DNA of 64,000 nucleotides from Clonostachys chloroleuca (taxonomy: Eukaryota; Ascomycota; Sordariomycetes; Hypocreales; Bionectriaceae), in assembly GCA_037952775.1 (NCBI GenBank), contig JBANAY010000004.1:10664001-10728000 (forward strand). The letters run 5' to 3'. This document shows positions 34,437 to 43,269 of this stretch, piece by piece. A model generated the notes under the pieces. That model ran no database searches. It had not been told where the DNA came from and worked only from the letters and a program-made list of their open reading frames with translations. How positions within the stretch are numbered: the stretch's first letter is position 1; every line of letters begins with the position of its first letter. Both the position numbers and the translations under genes were made by a program.

Positions 34437-35345
34437 ATGATCATTGCCATCGCCGGCTTCGGCGACTTGACGCGATACGTTCTCGAGGAATTCCCAATTG
34501 CCGGCCACCAAGTTGTCATTTTAACTCGTTCCCTCAAACCTTTGTTACATCACCCAGCAGTGTGCCAGCGTGTCACAGACTACTCAGATGAATCGCTTGA
34601 CGAGGCCTTGGCTGATTGCGAAGCCCTCATATCGACCATCGTGGACCTATCCCAGTCGTACGTTGACGTCCACCTGAAGCTGCTTTCGGCGTGCCAGCGA
34701 AGCAAGCAGTGCAAGAAATTCATCCCCTCTGAATTCACCGGCAACGCCCGAGATTTCCCAGACCAGCCCGCCTACTTTCGTCACTTCAACGCAACTGTGC
34801 GGGAGGCTCTGCGTCGCCAAAACGAGGTGCAATGGACAATCGTCTGTGTGGGCTTCTTTGCGGACTACATCGTCCCTGCGCAAAATCGCTACATTCGGGA
34901 TATGAGAGAAGGCTCCCTCATCAATTACAATGTCAAAGAAATTCTTGTTCCCAACAGCCTCACAGACACCATCGACATGACATCTGCGAGGGATGTTATT
35001 CGGGGACTGGCCGCGCTCGTTAGAGCACCAGAATGGGACCAGTTTACCTTTATGTCCGGCGAGAAGACGTCGTGGGAGAACATTGCGAAGCTCATTCACC
35101 GCAGACATCCCGACTTTGTTGCGCGAGTCAAAACATTGAACCAGATTATTGATTTATTAGCCCCCGGGAACAGCGATGATGACATCCTTTTCGCTCAGTT
35201 GTTATTGTATTCTGCGTCTGGTGCAGCAACTTGTCCCGAACAAGCTGTATCTCAGCAAAGAAAGAAGCTCTTTGGCACTGTGACTTTCCGATCACTAGAA
35301 GATCTCTTGTCCGCTGTTGAACAGGACCCTCAGATAATTGTCTAA
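34437..35345 (+). CDS. NmrA-like / isoflavone-reductase-like protein 3
   Basis: 302 residues from MIIAIAGFGDLTRYVLEEF; an in-frame ATG at 34329 would add 36 residues that lack family features. IAGFGD is the Rossmann loop, followed by KKFIPSEFTGNARDFP and VGFFADYIVP, matching the segments of NmrA-like 1. The C-terminal FRSLEDLLSAVEQ also matches. It is probably an NADPH-dependent small reductase of the isoflavone-reductase-like group; substrate unknown. It is the last gene before the AT-rich island and marks the right border of the cluster as seen here. No introns, no lesions. Confidence 0.88.
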   Translation: MIIAIAGFGDLTRYVLEEFPIAGHQVVILTRSLKPLLHHPAVCQRVTDYSDESLDEALADCEALISTIVDLSQSYVDVHLKLLSACQRSKQCKKFIPSEFTGNARDFPDQPAYFRHFNATVREALRRQNEVQWTIVCVGFFADYIVPAQNRYIRDMREGSLINYNVKEILVPNSLTDTIDMTSARDVIRGLAALVRAPEWDQFTFMSGEKTSWENIAKLIHRRHPDFVARVKTLNQIIDLLAPGNSDDDILFAQLLLYSASGAATCPEQAVSQQRKKLFGTVTFRSLEDLLSAVEQDPQIIV

Positions 35346-35919
35346 AGACATGCTCTGTCGAGGACAGTTCTACTGCTGGGATTAGCTGGAAAGTGTTGCC
35401 TTTTAAAGGGTTTATTCCTGCCTCGTTTATATATAATAGAAGCATGGAAATCAAATAGAAACTCTTGTCAATGGCCACATTGCATGACTACAGTAATACG
35501 CCGTGATCCCACGGATAACAGTCAAGAAGCCGCAGGTAATCTTCATTCCATCTAAACAAATACAGCTTTTATACTATGAAAATCCTCATGATAAGCTAGT
35601 TCGATTAAAAGAAAAGGCTGTAAAACAAGTTGTTTGGGCTGCCTAGGTAGGGCCTGTCCATGTCCATCCGTGTCTAATATACACACAAAGGGACACAGGA
35701 CACCAGAGCGGACGATGGACTTGGCCAAAGCGCCGTAATGTAGCGTCAGAATTTCCTACATTTTTAAAAAGGTTCTCAAAAAGGCTAAAAGAATTACCTA
35801 GGCATAGAGATATTATTTATCCTTGTGGCCTTGAGAGTCCTAGGTACCATCTAGGTCCCATGCGAAAACGTCGCTAGCTAAACCCACATTCCAAAAGAGT
35901 TGATATACCCACCTCCGGC
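35346..35919. other. 3' flank of NmrA-like 3 and border to the AT-rich island
   Basis: 574 bp without a gene. Base composition is still mixed here and becomes strongly AT-rich after about 35920. Confidence 0.4.
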
Positions 35920-36129
35920 TGCCACATTTAGATTATATTCTAAGGAATTTAAATACCTCTTAATATAGTAAATAAATAGTATAAATTAAGATATCTTATT
36001 TCTAATAACTATTAGGGGCAGGTCTTTAATATTTTAAATATAAGCTTTTTGCTTAATATACTATAGCTATATAATAGGGTATTAAGTTTAATAGGGTATT
36101 AATAAAGCTCTGGGGAATAGCCTCCTATA

Positions 36130-37170
36130 TAATTTATATATACTCTTTGAATTTTATAATATTAGCTATATTTCCTTTTAATTTAGAGAGTTCAGAGAAT
36201 ATTCTATAGAGTATCCTTTTTAAATAAGTCTAAATATACTTTATTAAGTTAAGATCCAGGCTATAAGATAGTTAGTTAATAAAGCTTATCCTATAAGTAA
36301 TTAGGAAGTCTATAGTTTACTCTGATTTATAAATAGAAGTATTATCTTATTAAAAATACCTTATTCTATTATAATTAGGAAGTAGATCTTTCTCTAGGGC
36401 CTAGTAATAGCTATTAAAAGTAAAGCCTTTTTTCTTTATAAGCTTATTATATATTATAATTATAAGCTTTAAATATCTATCTTTCTAGATACTACTCCAG
36501 ATTATAATAATAATATTAGCTTTTCTATATATTACTTTATTAATAAATTTTATATTATATACCTTATATATAAATCTTTAAACCTAGTAGTTTAATATTA
36601 TACTATTATTTTAAACTATATACTTATCTAAGAAGATAATCTAAATAGCTTATTAGTAAAAGACTAATATACTATATATACTTAGCTATACTTTAACTAA
36701 TTTATCTTCTTTTCTATTCTAATATTATATAAATATTCTTCTTTAATTAATTATCTCTTTATTTAAAAAAATATACTTTTTTATCTTCTATTTATAGAGA
36801 TTAATAGTAAGTAAGTTATAATAAACTATTATTATACTTATATTAAGATCTAGATTATAAATAAGCTCTTTCTATATAATTTAATAATTATAATAGATTT
36901 CTCTTTAAATTCTATATAAGTTATAAGGAGAAAGAAGCTTAGGATATCCTTTATAATTCTCTATCTTTAAAGTTAATATCTTTTTAAGCCTTCGAAGAAA
37001 ACAGGTAATTATAGTATATAATATGCTAAAATGCTCCGCTATAGTAGTATGCTTCTCGCCGCCCTGAACAGCAGCTATAATAGCTATACCGGTTTCTAAT
37101 AGGGTTTATTATTTTCCTTGGTAATTTACGCTTAAAATATTACTAAAGGCTCTTTTTTTAGCCTCTATTA
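36130..37170 (-). mobile_element. RIP-degraded Tc1/mariner transposase relic
   Basis: Read on the minus strand, an almost continuous frame shows the outline of a Tc1/mariner DDE transposase. There is a helix-turn-helix-like start (ETGIAIIAAVQGGEKHTTIA), then further down a damaged D-N-x-S-I-Y-K-S segment, T-I-D-F-L, and S-Y-S-L-D-L-N-L-I, the decayed form of the conserved SPDLNPIE motif, then T-Y-L-K-R. Dozens of TAA/TAG stops sit where Gln or Trp is expected, and Pro codons read as Leu or Ser. That is the pattern of C-to-T change on both strands by RIP. The element cannot be active. Its ends were not found; the surrounding AT-rich DNA spans about 35920-37200. Confidence 0.8.
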
Positions 37171-37200
37171 TGAAGAATTATATATAATTAAAAGGAAAGG

Positions 37201-37828
37201 TGTGTAGTAGAGGATTTGCGCGAATACACGAAAAGTCGCGTGGTGCGTCATCTCTTTTGGAACCCCACTGTAACATAATATTGGGACTTACTTATTCGAT
37301 ACTTCACCGAGAGCCGCATGATTGCGGACACCAGAGTCCCCAACACCAATGTGATCGGACAGGGATCGCGTATATATGTATCGTCTGGGAGGGGATGGCC
37401 CCGTCAATTGACGCGTCATCCAGATGGGTCAGGTTTCAAATATAGATAGAATGCCCAGGGCTTCGGAGCAAGGCAGGGCTGCATAACTTCTCGCCTTGGC
37501 AGCAAGTGGAATAGCCTTCGGTATTTATCAAATTTGGACTGTAATCCGCAAGCGATTGCATCTCTAGGAAGACTAAGTAAGATTAGCAAGTCAATAATCT
37601 TTATCTGATGAAGGATAAATAAGAGCCCCTACTCTTGGGAAAAGTCATTTTACCTATTCTCAACATTATTCTCTTCTACATTCAAAAAGAGCTGGTCTCA
37701 ATCTTATAAGCAATCATTTTCTCTTTAGTCTTTGACACTCAAGACTACCCTCCTCGTTGTTTAAAACCTTGATTTATCTACTATCTGGTTCTCTAAGTGG
37801 ATTCTCTCTTGTCTTCTTTCAATTTACA
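37201..37828. other. less AT-rich patch upstream of the secreted-protein relic
   Basis: Normal composition returns. No gene is recognised in the first 600 bp. Pyrimidine-rich DNA at 37650-37820 looks like a fungal promoter or leader for the ORF that follows. Confidence 0.35.
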
Positions 37829-38384
37829 ATGGTCGGCATTACAAACCTCTCCTTTACTGCTACAGTCCTTCTCAGTCTTACTGAGAATGCACTTGCTGTC
37901 CGGACAGACGCCCCTCGCGCTCTAGGAACTAGAGCAAACACCATTGCCTCTGCCCCTGAAATGGGGGGCAGATATGGCCAGACATTGGGTCAAAAGATGG
38001 TTGCCCGCAACTTCCAAGGCATGGCTGAAGAGATTCAGCTTCAAAAAAAGAAAGGGAGGGGCTAAGGGGTCAGGGGGTGGCGGAAAGTCTGGAGGCGAGA
38101 AGACCTTCGGAATGAGGAATAGAAAGGGAAAAACTAGTCAAAGGCAGATCAAGGAGATTGCGCAAAGAACAAAATCAACAGTGGATCATTCAGCACGGAG
38201 GAAGAAGGATGAAGAGAGAGACAGAAGACGGATAGAGGAGAAAGAAAAGGAGAACAATAAGAAGCATGCCGAGGAAAGTTTAGACATTCCAAAGCCCTGG
38301 AGGATCCCAAGGCCCGGGGAGTTACCCACCAAAAAGGGAGCATCTAGGAAGGTTTCAGGATCCAGGAAGGGTTCAAGAAGATAG
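37829..38384 (+). pseudogene. secreted Lys/Arg-rich small protein, frameshifted
   Basis: The ORF starts MVGITNLSFTATVLLSL and has a plausible signal peptide ending near residue 23 (ENALA). It continues with a Gly/Ala-rich part, then stops at 38063-38065 after a run of Lys codons. A second frame beginning inside the same stretch continues without a break to 38384 as a very basic tail (Gly-rich, then KxRxK, RRKKDEERDRRR, ending SGSRKGSRR). Moving from the first frame to the second in the A/G-rich run at about 38041-38070 would give one secreted, highly basic protein of about 184 residues. The indel may be real or a homopolymer error. No family is recognised. It sits between RIP-degraded repeats, a setting common for lineage-specific secreted proteins. 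Confidence 0.5.
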
Positions 38385-39630
38385 TAGCTTAAATAGATCA
38401 AAATGGCTACAGCCATAGCTGCAGAAACGATACAGTAGTTATTGTTGAAATTACAGTGGCCTACAAGGTGTATTAGGCCTTGAGACCGCTATAACTAGCA
38501 GCAGCGGAAAATTTAGCTTCTAACTTATAGTGAATACTCCTCTATAACTTAGTCAAATTTCACACTAAAAAGTCGGTTTATAGTGCATTTTATAGCGCAA
38601 AAGAATCTTATTTTAGTGAGAGGAACCGGAAAAATATACCAATTTCTCTCATAGGTCTACCGACTAAAAACTACTCTAAAACCCGCTACAGCAGCTTCCC
38701 GGGCTACTTTTGATTTTCTGTAAAATTTATTACTATAGGAAATCTAAAAAATCAACTCACAACCACCAAAACCTTCGACCGATATATATACCTTTTTAAG
38801 ACCCACTTTTATCTGAAAGAGCTAGTCTTTCTGATCAGTTAAGTATAGATATTAGATACCTTATCTTTAAAGCTGAAAGAGATATCTAAGATCTAAGGTC
38901 TAGTCTAGGGTAGGTTGGTTATAGGGTAGCTTGGGTATAGGTTAGAGCACTAGAAGTTACTCAGTTTTTTCCTGAATTTTCTAGACCCTTATTTAGGCTA
39001 ATATAGCCTAATAACCTATAAATAACGCTGCTGACGCTCCTAGCCCTAAAGGGGAACTGGAGCCCGCTAAGCCGTAGCGGTCATAGCGGCCTGTAGTCAC
39101 TGACCCACAGTGGCTGCAACCGCTAACTTATAGCGATACGGTCACTAACTTATAGTGGCTATAGTCTCTCAATTCAACAATAGTTATATAGTAGAAGATT
39201 AGCTATATCTTCTACTTTAAAAAGATATAGTAAAAATACTTAAGAATTTAGATTAAAGATGTTTTTAATAATAATCTATTTCTCTAGATTAATAAGATTC
39301 TAATTACTAGATTAGTAATCTACTTAAGGAGTATAACCTTATCTATATTATATTAGGGTTATATAATTAATATTATAGATTACTATAGCTTATTAGAGAC
39401 TTAATCTTAGATCTCTCTAAGGTCTGGAGAGCTAGAGTAAGTTAGTACTCTTTACTAGTAAATAGTATACTTTATTATTAAGTAAATTAAATTTAAAATT
39501 AGAAAATAGAAAAATTAGAAAAAGTAGTATATATACTAGTTTAGTATATATACTAATAGATTATATTATATATAAACTATAAGAATATTTAATATTTTAT
39601 TATAATCTAGTAATTTAATAAAAGATAAAT
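38385..39630. other. AT-rich, repeat-derived DNA
   Basis: No intact frame. Composition grades into very AT-rich DNA with many TA steps. Phrases such as ATAGCG and CTTATAGTG recur around 38460-38600 and 39060-39170, suggesting old repeats. I could not assign a family. Confidence 0.5.
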
Positions 39631-39731
39631 TATAATAGTTAGGTAATTTATACTAAACAGGGTCTAGGGTAGGCCAGGGTTAAACTAATTAGAGTATTAT
39701 TCTAAGTAGTATAATCAGGTTATTATAAGCT
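39631..39731 (+). repeat. left terminal inverted repeat
   Basis: Inverted match to 41341-41443 over about 100 bp with mainly transition differences. Confidence 0.7.
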
Positions 39732-39846
39732 ATATAATATAAGTTACTTGTTATGCCCAAAAGGTGCTCTAACCACCTATGGCAAAAGGCCTGCTGCAGC
39801 CCTCTAGTTAGGAGCTACAGCAGTATTAGAGCCTATATAGCGTAAT

Positions 39847-40262
39847 ATTACTATTAATATATAAGTATTATAGAGCTAGTTCTAATAGATATATAAATAA
39901 TATTATTAATAACTATCTAAAGAAGTATAATACTATATAAATAAATATATATATATACTAGTATATTTACTATAGTCTTTATACTAATCTTTATTTATAT
40001 TATAAATAAAGACTATCTTCGAGCTATAGGAAGTTATATATAAGGTAGATAGTACTAACCTATCTTAATAACTAATAAAGATAACTTTACTTTAGATAAG
40101 TAAAGTTATAAGTAAAGACTATTATAAATACTCTAGTAAATATACTAATATATATATATATTTATTTCTATAGTTTAGATACTCTTTTAGATAATTATTA
40201 ATAATATTATTTATATATCTATTAGAACTAGCTCTATAATACTTCTATATTAATAGTAATCT
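39847..40262. repeat. internal inverted repeat
   Basis: A second inverted repeat inside the element: about 135 bp from 39847 match the reverse complement of about 40129-40262, both with AGAGCTAGTTCTAATAG. The arms are separated by roughly 145 bp and could form a long hairpin. It may be an element nested in the larger one, or the folded end of it. Confidence 0.65.
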
Positions 40263-41340
40263 ATATTATATAATTATATAATTTTTTTTATTAGTTTTAC
40301 TATAAATAAGGTATATCCTAAGATTAATTAATATATAATCTAATATATATTTTTTAAGAATATAATTAGTAGTTTATATCTGAACTTTTAATATTATAAG
40401 ATAAAGTTAAAATATTATACTTTTAGCCTGGGTATAGATATTAATCTTATAAAAACTCTAGTAATAGAAGATATTTATATAGCTAGATATATAAATAATC
40501 TAGCTATAGCTATAGCCCCTAAAGAGGGAAGCTTATTATCTAATAATAATAACTATATTTCCTTTCTAACTTAAAGCTTATTATAATTAATTAATTAATT
40601 ATATCTTACTATTAATTACTTAATTAATTAATTACTAGATATCTAGTAAGTACTTAAATAGTTATAATATTTAATATAAATATTCTAACCTCTTAGAGCT
40701 TAGTTAATACTTCTAATAAAACTCTTAAAATAATAATAATAATTATCTAAAGTAATCTAATATAGCTATTTACTAAATATATTTATAATATATCCCTCTA
40801 ATTAGTTAAAGATCTATTTATAATAATAAAGCTACTTTTAGTATTATAGATCTAGTAGCTATATCTACTTAGTCTATTATTTTATATAGCTTACTATCTA
40901 TAACTACTATTATAGGAACTTATAGAGAATTAAGATAAACTTAAGTAAATACTATATCTTAAGAATAATTATCTTCTTATATAGACCTACTATAGCCTGA
41001 TATATAACTTATAGTTTTAGTATATTATATACTATATTAAGATAATTAGAATAGAGATAGCTTTTAAAAATTAATTATTTAAACTTTATTTTTTTTTTAA
41101 TTATATTTAGATTAGGATATTATTTATATTAAGCTAGAGTATATTAGAATTAGTTTTAGTTTAATTTAAAATTATATATATTTAGAAATAAGAAAAGCTA
41201 GTTATATAAGATTATTAGTTATTTTATCTCTATAAGTATAGTATATATTTATAGCTATAGAATATTTTTATTAGGAATAATATAGATTTAATATTAACCT
41301 GATATCTATTTATATATAATTAGTTATATTATATAATAAT

Positions 41341-41443
41341 AGCTATATAATAATCTAATTATACTACTCAGAATAATACTCTGATTAGTTTAACCCTAAC
41401 CTACCCTAGACCTCGTTTAGTATAAGTTAACCTAACCGTTATA
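41341..41443 (-). repeat. right terminal inverted repeat
   Basis: Inverted match to 39631-39731; see that entry. Confidence 0.7.
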
Positions 41444-42272
41444 CTTAAGATTCCTTAAGGACTAACTTTATAAGAGGCTTAGAGATAAACTTAATATAGC
41501 TATTATAAGAAAGAATACTACTATAGCCCAGGTAATTGCTTTAAGCGAAGCGGATACTAGTAATATCATTCTGAGCGAAGTAATATAAATAGCAAAGATA
41601 ATATCTATATAAATAGTAGCAATAGTTATAAGTAGAGCTAGCAGGCCTAGTAGTACCAGTAGAGCCCGGCCCATATTATAGGTAAGTTTCGACTAAATAA
41701 GCCTGGAAGTAACATATAGTTAGCGTCCCGAGGTGCATGGTGCTCCTTCGGCAACCGTTCCCCTCTGGGAGACCAGCTTAATCCTTGCTCTACTCTCCTC
41801 ATGCAATCCTCATGTATGAGGTTTTAAAGTCTAGGCGTCGAGGCGATACATATGGACCCGCCCATAAGGGGGGGATTCTGGGGCGAGACCGTGGAGAGCC
41901 AACATGATGGGAGAAAGGTGGGAGGTTTATAACCACGCGACTACGGTTTTGTCTGCCATTGAGATCATGCATAGATGAGGCAATCAGGCGGCCCTGCCCG
42001 CGGTCCTGGTCACACTGGCCGATTGCAGGATCATGATGACCCTGCCCTTGAGACTGCTAGCCCGACGGGGAGTGTAAGTATACACCCCTCTGCCTCTGGT
42101 TCCCTTACCTCCCTTCTTGCGTACAGTCGGCCTGGGTGGAGTCCATTTGCTCCAGTCATCAGGATAAGTAGAGCCTGTTCGTAGAGTCTGTTCCCCCGCC
42201 CCTTGTCATTTTCTCCCACTCCGTCCACATCTCCTCCCTAGCCTCGGGAAATCAACTTCACTGCTAGCTATC
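41444..42272. other. right border of the AT-rich island
   Basis: AT-rich DNA ends near 41700 and normal composition resumes. A 68-codon hydrophobic minus-strand frame at 41468-41674 is low-complexity and unlikely to be a gene. No feature is assigned from 41700 to 42272. Confidence 0.4.
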
Positions 42273-42722
42273 ATGTCTTGGTCATACGACTATGCAAGTA
42301 AATCTTTTCGCGATGAAGGCGAGTTGCGAGTCATAGAGCCGCCTTCTGGTGAGGATCATGAGGGCCAAGCGGATAAAGAGGACAGTGGATCCGTTTTCCA
42401 TGGAAGGTCCTCTCGTCCTGTTAAGAGGAAACCTGAGCAAGTCAACATGGTCGTTATTCGCTGGGAGTGGCTTTCTTTTCTGGTCATACAAGTTGCCCTG
42501 GCTCTTGTATTCCAGGTTGTCGTTGTTGCCCAAACGGCACGGCTGGGTGTGGATATTGTCAAAAGCTCAAATATCGCAGAGCTCTTTGCACTTCAAGGCT
42601 CTGGCGACAAATACATGGATGACAGCCTGTCGAGAGGCATCAGTACAACTGTCACTGACGAACAATATGGGGAACTGGTTAAAGACACGCATGGATGGAA
42701 ACTGCATCTAAGCACGGGCTAA
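42273..42722 (+). pseudogene. C-terminal fragment of a DUF3176-like membrane protein
   Basis: 149 codons. The stretch VVIRWEWLSFLVIQVALALV with the following hydrophobic run, then a V-K-S-S-N-I-A-E-L-F-A-L segment, matches the last membrane helix and end of fungal DUF3176 proteins, where a V-x-W-x-WL helix precedes WKSSxLALLF. Full-length members are several hundred residues longer with further helices upstream. Here only AT-rich island DNA lies upstream. It is best read as a truncated remnant, though expression as a short single-pass protein is possible. Family assignment is from memory of the pattern. Confidence 0.55.
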
Positions 42723-43269
42723 GCAACGACTCCATGAGTAGTCGAGAGCAGTGAGCTGATTTCGGAGATGGAGCCTCACTGTAATATTTCAGGGGCTATC
42801 CATACGTCGTTGGTTTTTTCTTTTTTTACGCTTTGTTGGCTTTGAATCAGAGTGAGATGGGCATTCAATTCGTTAGCGAATTTGAGTCAGACCTCTCGAT
42901 GGTCGGAGGTGAATCAATGCTCGCCCCCAAAGATGTAGATTGAGCTGTCTGGTAGGCTGAGCGGTGGCGGATGACACGCAATGATTGATCCTGATAGCCT
43001 TAGTATTAGAGAATACTACCGTACTGGCACGGAAGGACAGCACATTTGTTACTCACATCAGTGAGTGTTTTATCTTGAGCGACTCGCCACTGCGGGGTCA
43101 GAAAACAGCCTTTCAGAACGCCCCGTTGCGACTTTGTCAGCCTCTTCCTGGCCGCATGAACTTGGTGTCCAGCACCACCTAAAATGCCGGCCGATCTTGT
43201 GGATGCAATATTGTGAAAAAGAAGTGCGAACCTGTGAAATGCCTCAGCCTACGGTGCCCAGAACGTCCC
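42723..43269. other. intergenic region before the HET gene
   Basis: 547 bp with no gene recognised; it presumably holds the HET gene promoter. A short open frame here (42985-43182) has no family features. Confidence 0.35.

Larger units (their letters stand above)
39631..41443. mobile_element. RIP-degraded element with about 100-bp terminal inverted repeats
   Basis: The left arm (39631-39731) and right arm (41341-41443) are inverted copies of each other, both holding the landmark GGTCTAGGGTAGG and an AGAGTATTATTCT segment. Most differences are C/T or G/A, as RIP gives. The 1.6 kb between them is very AT-rich with no readable frame. The structure fits a DNA transposon or a non-autonomous derivative. 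Transposase identity, if any, is lost. Confidence 0.65.

Noticed and set aside
41468..41674. Small hydrophobic minus-strand ORF at the island border, possible membrane peptide
   Set aside because: Ile/Leu-rich composition follows from AT-rich repeat DNA; no other support.
35920..41700. Centromere or mitochondrial insertion as explanation for the AT-rich block
   Set aside because: Transposase relic, inverted repeats and transition-type differences between arms point to RIP-degraded transposons; the block is also short.
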